Below, piece after piece: positions 1-7,870 of a stretch of 64,000 nucleotides of DNA. The notes under the pieces were generated by a model that saw only the letters and a list, made by a program, of their open reading frames with translations, was not told where the DNA came from and did no database searches. The translations under genes were made by a program, and so were the position numbers. Numbering within the stretch: the stretch's first letter is position 1; each line of letters begins with the position of its first letter. The DNA is taken from NCBI GenBank assembly GCA_045648025.1, contig JAZRNH010000045.1, forward strand, positions 15,122 through 79,121, given 5' to 3'. This DNA comes from RGIG1681 sp045648025. GTDB taxonomy: Bacteria > Bacillota > Clostridia > Christensenellales > UBA1242.

Positions 1-1
1 T

Positions 2-682
2 TCAATTCTTTCAATCAGAAACGGCAAACTTATTTATGCAAACGGTTCAAAACTTTATGCTCAAACATTTACCGGTGCTGAAAAAGAAAGTTTAGTTCTT
101 GACAATGCTTATGTTATCACTCAAAACTATTCAACAGATTCAAGCTATATGTTCCTTGAGAATGCTGATGGAACAATTTCTGTTTTATATTATGATGCAA
201 CAAGTTTTGGTCTTAACATCATCACTTGGAAAAATGGTGACCTTGAAACAGTTAACCTTCACACATTTACAAAAGATGACAAACTTGAATTTTTGACAAC
301 AGTTACACTCACTGAAACAGAAGAAGTTGAAGAAGGTGAGACTGCCAAGTCTCATGAAGTTACTTATTTGATTTTCATCAACTCAACAAAACTTTATAAA
401 ATTGAAATTGCATTTGATGGAAATTATGAAGATTCTGCTTATGCAAGTGGTGTGATTCAAATCACAAGCACTGCTGTTAATAGTGCATCAGGCTGCTTGA
501 TGCCAGAAGTTATTGGCAACAACTTATACATTTTTGCAAAGAACTCTGACGATAACCCATATCTTCATAAAGTTGATGTTACAAAAGACATCAAAGAAAT
601 TGAAAAAGATGAAGACAAAAAAGCAACTTTTGTTGGTGTTGTTGATGACACTGATGAAAAGAAAAAAGAAGAAGAGAAGTAA
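2..682 (+). CDS. C-terminal part of an unrecognised protein, possibly beta-propeller-like
   Basis: The reading frame is open from the left edge of the window, so the gene starts outside it; the first in-frame ATG at 149 is internal. About 226 residues are visible. They alternate short beta-like stretches with Tyr/Lys-rich segments (for example NNLYIFAKNSDD followed by LHKVDV), a pattern common in beta-propeller or DUF5050-like extracellular proteins. The last 40 residues are a highly charged Lys/Glu/Asp tail with no LPXTG motif and no membrane anchor. A hairpin terminator follows the stop directly. I do not recognise the family; the propeller reading is an inference from texture only. Confidence 0.6.
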   Translation, partial: SILSIRNGKLIYANGSKLYAQTFTGAEKESLVLDNAYVITQNYSTDSSYMFLENADGTISVLYYDATSFGLNIITWKNGDLETVNLHTFTKDDKLEFLTTVTLTETEEVEEGETAKSHEVTYLIFINSTKLYKIEIAFDGNYEDSAYASGVIQITSTAVNSASGCLMPEVIGNNLYIFAKNSDDNPYLHKVDVTKDIKEIEKDEDKKATFVGVVDDTDEKKKEEEK

Positions 683-689
683 TATAAAA

Positions 690-718
690 GGCAAGAGAAA
701 ATCTCTTGTCTTTTTTTT
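690..718 (+). terminator. Rho-independent terminator after the first gene
   Basis: A 9-bp stem (GGCAAGAGA with TCTCTTGTC, one G-U pair), a 3-nt loop and a run of eight T, eight bases after the stop at 682. Confidence 0.85.
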
Positions 719-730
719 ATTTCATCAAAT

Positions 731-765
731 AAAAAACCCCGCCAAAAAGGTGGGGTTTTGTTTTA
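731..765. terminator. Bidirectional terminator between convergent genes
   Basis: AACCCCGCC pairs with GGTGGGGTT around a short A-rich loop. There are T-rich tracts on the plus side and A6 on the other, so it can terminate the minus-strand TSCPD gene ending at 763 and back up the terminator just upstream. Confidence 0.8.
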
Positions 766-1014
766 TTGTTCATTTTTTGCTTGATATTCTTTTAAAGCTT
801 TTGCAAGTTGGTCTGGACAAGAAGTTCCGTTTCTGCAAAGAGTTCCTTCAAGAAGGGAAATCACTTCTTCAACAGGTCTGTTTTTTGCAAGTTTTGCAAC
901 ACCTTGTGTGTTTCCAGCACAACCGCCAATAAACTTAACATCTGTCAAAATGCCATCTTTAACTTCAAATTCAATGAATCTTGAACATACAGAAGAAGTT
1001 TTAAAAGTTTCCAT
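763..1014 (-). CDS. TSCPD-domain protein (TIGR03905-like)
   Basis: An 83-residue protein carrying the family hallmarks: Cys10, the GCAGN turn with Cys32, and the C-terminal LCRNGTSCPDQLA block with Cys60 and Cys66. TSCPD domains also occur at the C terminus of some class II ribonucleotide reductases; the free-standing small form is common in Clostridia and its function is not established. The four cysteines could bind a metal, which is an inference. It lies 5 bp downstream of the DUF4364 gene on the same strand, so the two are very likely co-transcribed. Its length is normal for the free-standing family. Confidence 0.85.
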   Translation of the reverse strand: METFKTSSVCSRFIEFEVKDGILTDVKFIGGCAGNTQGVAKLAKNRPVEEVISLLEGTLCRNGTSCPDQLAKALKEYQAKNEQ

Positions 1015-1019
1015 AGTTT

Positions 1020-1538
1020 TTATTCTCCATCAATTAAAATTTTATATAAATTTGCATAAACTTCACCAGCCGAAGTATCCCATTTTTTGTAAACAGTAAT
1101 TGCTTCTGCACGGTTTGCAACATTGAGTTTAAGTTCAAGTTTTGTGCTGTCTGGGTCAATAATTTTTAATCTAACGGTATAGCTTCCGTCTGGATTTTTG
1201 TTGTAATCTTTGAAATATTCTTGATTTCTTTTGAAAACCCTTCTATTTTTTTTGATAAAAACTCTAATGCTATCTCTGATTGAAGAAGGAACTTTGTGAT
1301 AAAAGAAATTAATACAATCGCGACCCTCCTGAGTTATTTTGAAATACTCAGTGCTTCCGTTAGAACTAGAAACCAAAAACCTTGCGGTAACAAGTTCAGG
1401 CAACACTTCGGCAAGTGTCATATATGTTAGCCAATTGTTTTGGCTGCAACACATTTCGTTTAAAGTTTCTGCTGTAACAGGAATTTCCATTTGGTCAAAA
1501 ACATATAATAAAATCAATTTACTAATAGTTGTGTCCAT
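1020..1538 (-). CDS. DUF4364 family protein
   Basis: 172 residues. The N-terminal half reads as a winged-helix (TTISKLILLYVFDQMEIPVT, then YMTLAEVLPEL and a short hairpin FLVSSSNGSTEYFKITQEG). The C-terminal half is a beta-rich domain (DGSYTVRLKIIDPDST). This matches the DUF4364 layout of Clostridia, thought to be DNA-binding from its fold, with no established role. It heads a two-gene minus-strand unit with the TSCPD protein and is divergent from the gene at 1703, with about 160 bp of very AT-rich promoter region between them. Confidence 0.8.
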   Translation of the reverse strand: MDTTISKLILLYVFDQMEIPVTAETLNEMCCSQNNWLTYMTLAEVLPELVTARFLVSSSNGSTEYFKITQEGRDCINFFYHKVPSSIRDSIRVFIKKNRRVFKRNQEYFKDYNKNPDGSYTVRLKIIDPDSTKLELKLNVANRAEAITVYKKWDTSAGEVYANLYKILIDGE

Positions 1539-1655
1539 AAAAAATCCTTAAAAAATATACTGTTAATAATATATCATAGATATTAAAAAAAATAAATACT
1601 TTAATGCTAAATTTAAATTTTTTTGCAATTATTTGTTATGGGTGATTTTATTTAG

Positions 1656-1684
1656 TTGTTTTATTTTTAAGTGGGTGATATATT
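1656..1684 (+). promoter_or_regulatory. Promoter for the gene at 1703
   Basis: TTGTTT (1656-1661), a 17-bp spacer and TATATT (1679-1684) with an extended -10 TG at 1676-1677. The expected start lies a few bases before the GGTGAG ribosome site of the gene at 1703. Confidence 0.6.
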
Positions 1685-1702
1685 ATTTATGTAGGTGAGA
1701 GT

Positions 1703-2452
1703 ATGACAAATGAAAAAAAGTTAGCCGAAATACAAGAATTTCTCTTAAGTATAAAAAATATGCTTGAGTCTAAATATATATTAATTGATAGAAGAGTGTC
1801 TGATATTCTCAGAGCAATTGCAGACACAAATGCCGTTTATAACCTTATTGCAGAATGTATGATTAATTTTGATTTTGCTTATGAATGGCGAAAAGCAACC
1901 GCTGGAAGTTTCTTAAAATTGCCAGATTCAGAAGCAAAAAAAGTTGCATTTATCTTTTGTTTGCTTAACAATATTGATGATAGAAAAATTGATGTTACAC
2001 AGGTTTTAGAAAAATATTATTCATATGATTTGGCCTACTCGCCATACGATATGTTTTGCAAATTCGTTATTGTTGAATTTAGAAGAATAATATTGAAATT
2101 CTTGAATATTGAAATTCCAAAGCCAAGACCAACAGTTGAATTTACCGCTCCTGAAATTGAATCAAATGAGCAAAAACCAGAAATTGATGATTTTGAAAAA
2201 CTTGATATTGTTCTCAGAGATTTTGTTAAATTTTTGGGTGAACAAAAGAAACTTAAAAATAGTTTTATGCCAAAATATGATTTGATTGCAGTTGCATCAA
2301 CATTTGAACAAGTTGTTCGAAATAAGCAAGTAGAATATTTTTATGCCTTTTTGGTAACACTAAATTCTGCTGCACCAAAAAATAAAGAAGTGAGAGCAAT
2401 GCTTGCAGAAATCAACAAACTCGCAAGTTTATTAATTTCAAGAAGAAAGTAA
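1703..2452 (+). CDS. Unrecognised soluble protein
   Basis: 249 residues, mostly predicted helix, without signal peptide or membrane segment. I do not recognise a family. The N-terminal 140 residues are regular amphipathic helices. Residues 145-170 are a proline- and acid-rich linker (KPRPTVEFTAPEIESNEQKP), followed by a second helical domain of about 80 residues. The start ATG is preceded by GTAGGTGAG and by a good promoter. It is followed after 10 bp by another unrecognised gene, so the two probably form an operon ending at the terminator at 2907. Confidence 0.7.
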   Translation: MTNEKKLAEIQEFLLSIKNMLESKYILIDRRVSDILRAIADTNAVYNLIAECMINFDFAYEWRKATAGSFLKLPDSEAKKVAFIFCLLNNIDDRKIDVTQVLEKYYSYDLAYSPYDMFCKFVIVEFRRIILKFLNIEIPKPRPTVEFTAPEIESNEQKPEIDDFEKLDIVLRDFVKFLGEQKKLKNSFMPKYDLIAVASTFEQVVRNKQVEYFYAFLVTLNSAAPKNKEVRAMLAEINKLASLLISRRK

Positions 2453-2462
2453 GGAGAATTTT

Positions 2463-2903
2463 ATGGAATATACAACATATAAAGATTATTGGTATGTCAA
2501 CCTTGTTGATTTTTCTGATGATGAACTCATTGAACTTAGAAACAATCTTGATATTGAATATGGCAAACTTGCAGAAGAGTGGGGCGAAGCTGTTGCTCAT
2601 TTGGTTAATGATTTAAAAGTTGATCCATATACCTTTTGGGGAGGCAGAAAAGTTAAAAAGGTAACAAAAAAATATTCAAGTCAAACAGCTGAAATTCAAG
2701 TATTGATTGAAGACATTCATAAAGAACTTCAAAAAAGAGATAATTATAGATTTGAACAAAGTTTTATTGGTGGAAAACCTTATCATGATATGAATCTTTC
2801 AGAAAAAGAATTCTTTGAAAAAGAACAATTGAAAACTTTGAAATATAAAGAATCAATTGATGTTGAAAGACCAGATGAAGAAGACGAAGACAATTTAATG
2901 TAA
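2463..2903 (+). CDS. Unrecognised acidic helical protein
   Basis: 146 residues with a clear AAGGAG ribosome site. No family recognised. It is rich in Glu, Lys and aromatic residues (YKDYWYVNLVDFSDDELIEL near the start), has no membrane segment, and ends in an acidic tail (ERPDEEDEDNLM). It sits 10 bp after the preceding gene and is closed by the terminator at 2907, so it is the second gene of a two-gene unit. Confidence 0.7.
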   Translation: MEYTTYKDYWYVNLVDFSDDELIELRNNLDIEYGKLAEEWGEAVAHLVNDLKVDPYTFWGGRKVKKVTKKYSSQTAEIQVLIEDIHKELQKRDNYRFEQSFIGGKPYHDMNLSEKEFFEKEQLKTLKYKESIDVERPDEEDEDNLM

Positions 2904-2906
2904 AAT

Positions 2907-2937
2907 AAAAAAGAAGAGCATAACTCTTCTTTTTTTA
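2907..2937. terminator. Bidirectional terminator (repeat copy 1)
   Basis: AGAAGAG pairs with CTCTTCT around a short loop, with A6 on the left and T7 on the right. It closes the gene ending at 2903. The same hairpin is repeated at 3104-3139 beside the tRNA-Glu. Confidence 0.8.
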
Positions 2938-2957
2938 TTGGTAGCACCACAGGGAAT
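2907..2957. repeat. Direct repeat copy 1: terminator plus tRNA-Glu 3' fragment
   Basis: About 51 bp matching 3104-3157 apart from homopolymer length: the terminator hairpin, then the last 19 nt of the minus-strand tRNA-Glu gene including the encoded CCA. After position 2957 the match to the tRNA stops abruptly. This looks like one flank of an insertion at the tRNA 3' end. Confidence 0.8.
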
Positions 2958-3028
2958 ACTCGCAAAAGTTTAAGCTATAAAAAAACAAATTAATTATTTA
3001 ACTTTTATTTGTAATATATATTTACATT

Positions 3029-3083
3029 GGCTCGTGACCCTCACGATGTTCGGCTGACGAACTTGCCAAAAATATGGCAGTTC
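3029..3083. other. Cluster of three hairpins, relatively GC-rich
   Basis: Within an otherwise AT-rich gap lie TCGTGA/TCACGA (3032-3046, loop CCC), GTTCG/CGAAC (3048-3062) and TGCCA/TGGCA (3064-3079). The CGAAC arm can alternatively pair with GTTC at 3080-3083, extending the third hairpin (one bulged T), so the second and third structures compete. It lies between the two copies of the tRNA-end repeat. It could be a small structured RNA, or the body of a small non-autonomous element. No ORF covers it. Confidence 0.5.
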
Positions 3084-3103
3084 ATCTCATAGTTAGTGCA
3101 AAC

Positions 3104-3138
3104 AAAAAAAGAAGAGCATAACTCTTCTTTTTTTTTAT
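3104..3138 (-). terminator. Terminator of tRNA-Glu
   Basis: Read on the minus strand, AGAAGAG-loop-CTCTTCT followed by seven T lies immediately downstream of the tRNA CCA end. Confidence 0.75.
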
Positions 3139-3157
3139 TGGTAGCACCACAGGGAAT
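3104..3157. repeat. Direct repeat copy 2, containing the true tRNA-Glu 3' end
   Basis: Terminator hairpin plus the tRNA-Glu 3' end. It differs from copy 1 only in the lengths of the A run (7 versus 6) and T run (9 versus 7). Here the sequence continues into the complete tRNA. Confidence 0.8.
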
Positions 3158-3213
3158 CGAACCCTGCTCCCAAGCGTGAGAGGCTTGTGTCCTAACCGAT
3201 AGACTATGATGCC
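3139..3213 (-). tRNA. tRNA-Glu (anticodon CTC)
   Basis: 75 nt with encoded CCA. The acceptor stem GGCATCA pairs with TGGTGCT (two G-U pairs), the T arm is CAGGG-TTCGATT-CCCTG, and the anticodon stem CAAGC/GCTTG encloses CTCTCAC, placing CTC at 3178-3180. The D loop has the usual GG. CTC reads GAG, a minor Glu codon in this AT-rich DNA. It is transcribed opposite to the neighbouring protein genes. Confidence 0.92.
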
Positions 3214-3311
3214 ATATTTCTTAACAAGGGAATTATAACACAGTAAACTAAAATTTGCAATAAAAATTTTTAAAAACAGATAACTTTTATTAACGACAAA
3301 TTTGCTTGATG

Positions 3312-3320
3312 TGTTATACT
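3312..3320 (+). promoter_or_regulatory. Extended -10 promoter for the SDR gene
   Basis: TG-T-TATACT at 3312-3320, about 20 bp before the ribosome site. No convincing -35 is visible. It supports translation from the ATG at 3341 rather than from the upstream in-frame codon at 3302, which lies before the -10. Confidence 0.55.
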
Positions 3321-3340
3321 ATTTTCATAAGGAAGGTATT

Positions 3341-4027
3341 ATGAAAAGAGTTATTTGTGTTACTGGTGCAAGTGATGGTTTGGGCAAGGCAATAGTGGAA
3401 CATTTTAGCAAAAAAGATTATGTTTTTGCAATTGCAAGAAACAAAACAATGCTTGAAAAATTATCAAAGGAAACAGGTTGTGGATACTTTGTTGCAGATG
3501 TTACAAAACCTGCCGAGCTTGAAACTGTTATGTCACACATAATATCCGATAAAAACAGGATTGATGTGCTTATAAACAGTGCTGGAAGCCTTGTTGATGG
3601 TGAACTTTTAAACTGTGATTATGATGAAATTAAAACAGTTATAGATACAAATTTGACTGGTTTAATCAATTCAACAAAAGCTGTTGTGCCATATATGAAA
3701 AAGCAAAATCAAGGCACAATTTTGAATATCAATTCTCAAGCGGGATTTGGAGCTCTTGCTGAAAAGTCTATCTATAATGCTTCAAAGTGGGGTGTTAGAG
3801 GATTTTCAAAATGTATTCAACCTGAACTTTCAAAATATGGTATTAGAGTAACAGATGTTTTTCCTGGAAGAATGCAAACGGGTATGTTTGAAAAAATTGG
3901 GCAAAAAAGAGATATGAATTTTGCAGTTAGAATGACAGATATGATTAAGCTTATTGAATTTGTTTTGGATATGCCAAAAGATATGGTTATTCCTGAAATT
4001 GGAATTAAACACATAAACAACAACTAG
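3341..4027 (+). CDS. Short-chain dehydrogenase/reductase (SDR)
   Basis: 228 residues. It has a classical-SDR Rossmann fold with the cofactor loop TGASDGLG at residues 7-14, a NSAG strand-4 motif, the catalytic Ser in NINSQAG and the YNASK Tyr/Lys pair, followed by a PGRMQTGMF loop. This layout fits NAD(P)-dependent oxidation or reduction of an alcohol or ketone; the substrate cannot be read. The start at 3341 is chosen because AAGGAAGG precedes it and Met-Lys-Arg-Val leads straight into the first strand. It precedes pepD by 21 bp and probably shares its transcript. Confidence 0.88.
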   Translation: MKRVICVTGASDGLGKAIVEHFSKKDYVFAIARNKTMLEKLSKETGCGYFVADVTKPAELETVMSHIISDKNRIDVLINSAGSLVDGELLNCDYDEIKTVIDTNLTGLINSTKAVVPYMKKQNQGTILNINSQAGFGALAEKSIYNASKWGVRGFSKCIQPELSKYGIRVTDVFPGRMQTGMFEKIGQKRDMNFAVRMTDMIKLIEFVLDMPKDMVIPEIGIKHINNN

Positions 4028-4048
4028 ATATTTACTAAGGAGAATTTT

Positions 4049-5437
4049 ATGAGCAGAGCAATAGATATTTTTAAAGAGATTTTGGCTATTCCTAGACCGT
4101 CAGGAAAGGAAGAAAAAATTGCAGATTATTTGGTTAAATTTGCAAAAAACAATAATCTTGAATATTTTAGAGATGCAAAAAACAATGTAATCATAAAAAA
4201 GAATAATGGCAGCAATAAAACTATAATTTTGCAAGGTCATACAGATATGGTTTGTGTGGCAGATAAAATGGTTGTTCATAACTTTAATGAGCAAGGTATT
4301 AATTACTTTGAAGAAGATGATTTTATAAAAGCTCAAGGAACCACACTTGGTGCAGATAATGGAGTTGGTGTTTCAATTATCTTATCTTTGCTTTTGGAAG
4401 ATTATCAAGGAATGATTCCAAACATTGAAGCGGTTTTCACAGTGCAAGAAGAAACAACTATGGAAGGTGCAAAATCGCTCGATTATTCTAAACTTGAAGG
4501 AAAAGCCTTGCTTAGTTTAGATGGTGACAGAGAGGGTGTTTTAGAGGTTTCTAGTGCAGGAATAGCTGACATTTTGTTTGAAAAGAAACTCAAAGAAATC
4601 AAGCAGCCAAAAGATACTTTTGTTTATTCAGTTGAAGTTTCAAATCTTGCAGGCGGACATTCTGGCGAAGATATCAATAAAAATAGGTTAAATGCCATTG
4701 ATATTTTAGGAAGAATTTTAAAAGAGATTAACCCTATTGGAATTATTTCAATTTTTGGTGGGGAGAGAAGTAATGTTATTCCAAGCACCGCTGTTTGTGA
4801 ATTTGTTACAGAAAAAAGTATGGGCGAAGTAAGTTTTATTTGTAGCAAATTCAGAGAACTTTCAGAAGAAAATGACAATCATCCAACAATTTTTGTGAGC
4901 AAACTTGAAGATAAAGAGTGGGTGATTTATGACGAAGATGAAGTTGTTAGTTTTATTAACAACTTTGAACATGGTGTGCTTAGATTTATTGATGGAAATT
5001 GTCCAATAACATCTGAAAATATGGGTATTTTAAGACTTTCTGACGGAGTTTTGTCGGTTAGGGCATCTGTTAGAAGCTCTGATAAAAATGACGAGGACAA
5101 ACAGTTAAAAGTGCTTTCTGCTCTTGGCAAAATCCATGGTTTTTCATTTGAAATTTTGTGTCAAAATCCATTTTTTGAGTGCAAGGGTAGTTCTATTTTA
5201 AGAGATGCATTAAAGGATTCTTATAAAAAACTTTATCAAAAAACCGTTATTGAAAAACACATTCATGCCGGTCTTGAAGGTGGTGTTTTTGCAGAAAATA
5301 TTGAAGGACTTGATGTTTGTGTTGCAGCAGCAGATATTTTTGATTTACATTCAACAAAAGAAAGAGCATCAATCAGCTCAATAAACAGAACATATGATTG
5401 GATTTTAAGTTCATTGATGGATTATGAAGGAAGATAA
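4049..5437 (+). CDS. pepD: Xaa-His dipeptidase (aminoacyl-histidine dipeptidase, M20C)
   Basis: 462 residues, the usual length for the cytosolic M20C metallopeptidase that cleaves dipeptides such as beta-Ala-His or Xaa-His. Visible metal and catalytic motifs are GHTDMV near residue 74, GADNGVG, the EETT general-base glutamate, LDGDREG, and the late HAGLEGG and LHSTKERASI blocks. The insert domain with GGHSGEDINKNR is typical of PepD. AAGGAG lies 7 bp before the ATG. It sits between an SDR and a HAD gene with short gaps, consistent with a small metabolic operon. Confidence 0.92.
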   Translation: MSRAIDIFKEILAIPRPSGKEEKIADYLVKFAKNNNLEYFRDAKNNVIIKKNNGSNKTIILQGHTDMVCVADKMVVHNFNEQGINYFEEDDFIKAQGTTLGADNGVGVSIILSLLLEDYQGMIPNIEAVFTVQEETTMEGAKSLDYSKLEGKALLSLDGDREGVLEVSSAGIADILFEKKLKEIKQPKDTFVYSVEVSNLAGGHSGEDINKNRLNAIDILGRILKEINPIGIISIFGGERSNVIPSTAVCEFVTEKSMGEVSFICSKFRELSEENDNHPTIFVSKLEDKEWVIYDEDEVVSFINNFEHGVLRFIDGNCPITSENMGILRLSDGVLSVRASVRSSDKNDEDKQLKVLSALGKIHGFSFEILCQNPFFECKGSSILRDALKDSYKKLYQKTVIEKHIHAGLEGGVFAENIEGLDVCVAAADIFDLHSTKERASISSINRTYDWILSSLMDYEGR

Positions 5438-5439
5438 TT

Positions 5440-6150
5440 ATGATAAAAGCGGTATTGTTTGATTTAGATGGAACTTTGGTTCCACTTAAAGATGATGAGT
5501 TTATTAAGGCATATTTTGGTTTGCTTTGCAAAAAACTTATGCCTTTTGGCTATGAGAAAGATTTGCTTGTAAAAACCGTTTTAGAAGGCGATAAACTTAT
5601 GAGATTAAATGATGGCAAACAAACAAATGAAGTTGTGTTTTGGAATCATATGGCAGAAGTTTATGGTGAAGAAAAAAGAGCAGACGAACAAATTTTTCAT
5701 GAATTTTATTTAAATGAATTCAAGCAAGTTCAAGTTGTTGCCGGTCAAAATGATAAAGCCAGAGAAGTGATTGATTTTTGCAAGAGCAAAGGATTAAAGG
5801 TGATTGTTGCAACCAGCCCAGTTTTTCCAGTTGAAGCAATGGTTGCCAGACTTGGCTTTGTTGGTCTTAAAGAAAATGACTTTGATTATATAACCAGTTA
5901 TAAAACCTGTTCATATTCAAAACCAAATCCTAAATTTTATGAAGAGATTTTAACAAAAAATGGTTTGTCTGCTGACGAAGTTTTATATTTTGGTAATAGT
6001 GAAAAAGATGACGGAACACCTGCAACCGCTGTTGGAATTAAATCGTTTATGGTGGGAAATCAAATTATTGTTGATGAAAACAATCCAAATAAGTTTAAGC
6101 ACTATGAATTTGATGAAATAATTGGCATTATTAATGAAAATATAAAGTAA
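5440..6150 (+). CDS. HAD-superfamily hydrolase
   Basis: 236 residues beginning with the nucleophile loop FDLDGTLVP (motif I, Asp8 and Asp10). Motif II is VATSP, motif III includes the Lys of SKPNP, and motif IV is FGNSEKDD, where the first acidic residue of the usual GD is Asn. The helical cap between residues 15 and 100 suggests a subfamily I phosphatase acting on a small phosphorylated metabolite, which cannot be named. It starts 2 bp after the pepD stop, so it is translationally close-coupled. Confidence 0.85.
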   Translation: MIKAVLFDLDGTLVPLKDDEFIKAYFGLLCKKLMPFGYEKDLLVKTVLEGDKLMRLNDGKQTNEVVFWNHMAEVYGEEKRADEQIFHEFYLNEFKQVQVVAGQNDKAREVIDFCKSKGLKVIVATSPVFPVEAMVARLGFVGLKENDFDYITSYKTCSYSKPNPKFYEEILTKNGLSADEVLYFGNSEKDDGTPATAVGIKSFMVGNQIIVDENNPNKFKHYEFDEIIGIINENIK

Positions 6151-6198
6151 CAAAATTAATAAAATTGAAACAATTTTCTGCTAATAGATAAAATTATT

Positions 6199-6226
6199 TT
6201 GAATTGATTATTGTTAAGATTATAAT
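6199..6226 (+). promoter_or_regulatory. Promoter for degV
   Basis: TTGAAT (6199-6204), a 16-bp spacer and a consensus TATAAT (6221-6226), upstream of AAGGAG at 6243. Confidence 0.65.
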
Positions 6227-6254
6227 TTAACTATGTTATTTTAAGGAGAACCTT

Positions 6255-7142
6255 ATGAAAAAATTTGCAGTTTCTGCTGATTCAACATGTGATTTATATA
6301 AACAAGAAGTTGAAGAACTTAATGTGTATGTTGGAAGACTTAATTTTGTTGTTGAACAAGGCAAAGAAACAGAAGAATTTTTAGACGATTTTAACAGTTA
6401 TGATGAATATGTTGAATTTTATAAAAAACTCAGAAATGGTGCAGTTGCAAGAACCAGTATTTTAAATTTACAAGCACACATTGATTTGTTTACAAAAATG
6501 GCGGAAGATGGAGTTAAATCAGCGGTGCATTTTTCACAGTCAAAAGGTCTTAGCCCAACAATTGACAATGCAAACAAGGCGATTGAAATTGTAAAAGAAA
6601 AATATCCTGATATTGATTATTTGACTGTTGAAACCAACACAACAACTGTGGCAGAAGGTATGCTTGTTAAACTTGCTTGTAAACTTAGAGATGAGGGTAA
6701 AACTGCTGCTGAAACCAAAGAGATTATTGAAAATGAAAAGAATCATATTCAACATTTCATCTTGGTTGATGATCTTATGTATTTGAAAAGAGGCGGAAGA
6801 ATAAGCACTGTTTCTGCTGCTTTTGGAACTCTTTTAAATATTAAACCGATTATTGAGTTTACCAAAGCTGGAAAACTTGAAGTTGTTAGAAAAGAAAAAG
6901 GAACAAAAAAGGCATTAAAATCAATAGTTTCAGAATTTGGAAATTTTTCAAAGAGTGAAAATTTTGATATTGTTATTGTGCATACTGACAATTTGCCACT
7001 TGCAGAAAATCTTCAACAAATGCTTGAAGAAGAATATAATGTTAAACCGGAAATTAGAATTATGGGACCTATCATTGGTGCTCATGTTGGTCCAAATGCA
7101 GTTGCTTACACATTTATTAGTAACGAAGAAAGACCATATTAA
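6255..7142 (+). CDS. DegV family fatty-acid-binding protein
   Basis: 295 residues, close to the family norm. The start KKFAVSADSTCDL is the DegV N-terminal motif. FSQSKGLSPTIDNA (near residue 95) and LKRGGRIS (near 178) line the lipid pocket in structures of the family, and IMGPIIGAHVGPNAV is the C-terminal signature. DegV/FakB proteins bind a fatty acid for phosphorylation by FakA; no fakA is in this window. It has its own promoter and its own terminator, so it is probably monocistronic. Confidence 0.92.
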   Translation: MKKFAVSADSTCDLYKQEVEELNVYVGRLNFVVEQGKETEEFLDDFNSYDEYVEFYKKLRNGAVARTSILNLQAHIDLFTKMAEDGVKSAVHFSQSKGLSPTIDNANKAIEIVKEKYPDIDYLTVETNTTTVAEGMLVKLACKLRDEGKTAAETKEIIENEKNHIQHFILVDDLMYLKRGGRISTVSAAFGTLLNIKPIIEFTKAGKLEVVRKEKGTKKALKSIVSEFGNFSKSENFDIVIVHTDNLPLAENLQQMLEEEYNVKPEIRIMGPIIGAHVGPNAVAYTFISNEERPY

Positions 7143-7159
7143 TTTTATTTTTGCAAAAC

Positions 7160-7187
7160 AAAAAGACCTATTGTTTAGGTCTTTTTT
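7160..7187. terminator. Bidirectional terminator between convergent genes
   Basis: AGACCTA pairs with TAGGTCT around a TTGTT loop, with an A run on the left and T6 on the right, between degV (plus) and the PH-domain gene (minus). Confidence 0.85.
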
Positions 7188-7190
7188 ATA

Positions 7191-7739
7191 TTACTTTGAA
7201 ATTGATTTTTTATATTCTGCAATATAAGATTTAATTTCTTTGCAGGTTTCATATGGCATTTCAATATGTCCAAATTTGTAAGCTGAAGAATATTTTCCTT
7301 CAACAACAGGACTTGCTGCACTTCCAAATGTTACTGAACCAGTGTTCTTTTTAACAATTTTGTCAATAAGGCTAACATAAACATCTACAACACCAATCAT
7401 ACTCATATCAAGGCTTTTATAATCAATACCAAAAATGCCAGTTCTAATAATGATTCTTTTATTTGAATATGCAAAGTAAACATTTTTGTAATAAATGTGG
7501 GTGAGTGCAAAAACAACAAGCATTACAGCAATATAAATTCCTATTGGGATAAGAACAAGAATAGGATTTGCATCAGTTTCTGTATCAAATAAAATTCCAA
7601 AAATTGAAACAATAACAAAAAATGCCATTGCAAGAGTATAACTAACAAATGTTGATATAAATAATTTTGTTTTGTTTGGCTTATAAACTTTAACGATTTT
7701 TTCATCGTCGTCTAAAACTTTTGAGAATAATTCTTCCAT
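7191..7739 (-). CDS. PH-domain membrane protein (bPH_2 type)
   Basis: 182 residues. Two membrane helices lie at about 30-50 and 60-83, followed by a YSNKRIIIRTGIFGIDYKSLDMSMI stretch, the hallmark of the bacterial bPH_2 domain: a strand-turn-strand with the TG.FG..Y pattern. These proteins are small membrane proteins of unknown function found across Firmicutes and Actinobacteria. GGAGGG precedes the ATG. It is divergent from comEC, with about 130 bp between them. Confidence 0.82.
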   Translation of the reverse strand: MEELFSKVLDDDEKIVKVYKPNKTKLFISTFVSYTLAMAFFVIVSIFGILFDTETDANPILVLIPIGIYIAVMLVVFALTHIYYKNVYFAYSNKRIIIRTGIFGIDYKSLDMSMIGVVDVYVSLIDKIVKKNTGSVTFGSAASPVVEGKYSSAYKFGHIEMPYETCKEIKSYIAEYKKSISK

Positions 7740-7853
7740 AAAACCCTCCTTAAAACTAATATTACTATATCAAAAACAGAGTCATTTTTCAAATATATTA
7801 ACCAAAATGTTAAAATATAATGACAAATTCAAGATTTTTGTAGAATTTTGTTA

Positions 7854-7859
7854 TATAAT
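7854..7859 (+). promoter_or_regulatory. TATAAT -10 box very close to the comEC start
   Basis: A consensus TATAAT ends 11 bp before the ATG at 7871, so transcription would begin about 4-5 nt before the start codon. No Shine-Dalgarno sequence is present, so comEC may be translated from a nearly leaderless mRNA. No good -35 is visible at standard spacing. Confidence 0.45.
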
Positions 7860-7870
7860 GTTTTTATTAT

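Noticed and set aside
2929..2957. A second tRNA gene or tRNA pseudogene
   Set aside because: Only the last 19 nt of tRNA-Glu are present; no D or anticodon arm follows. Better described as part of the direct repeat.
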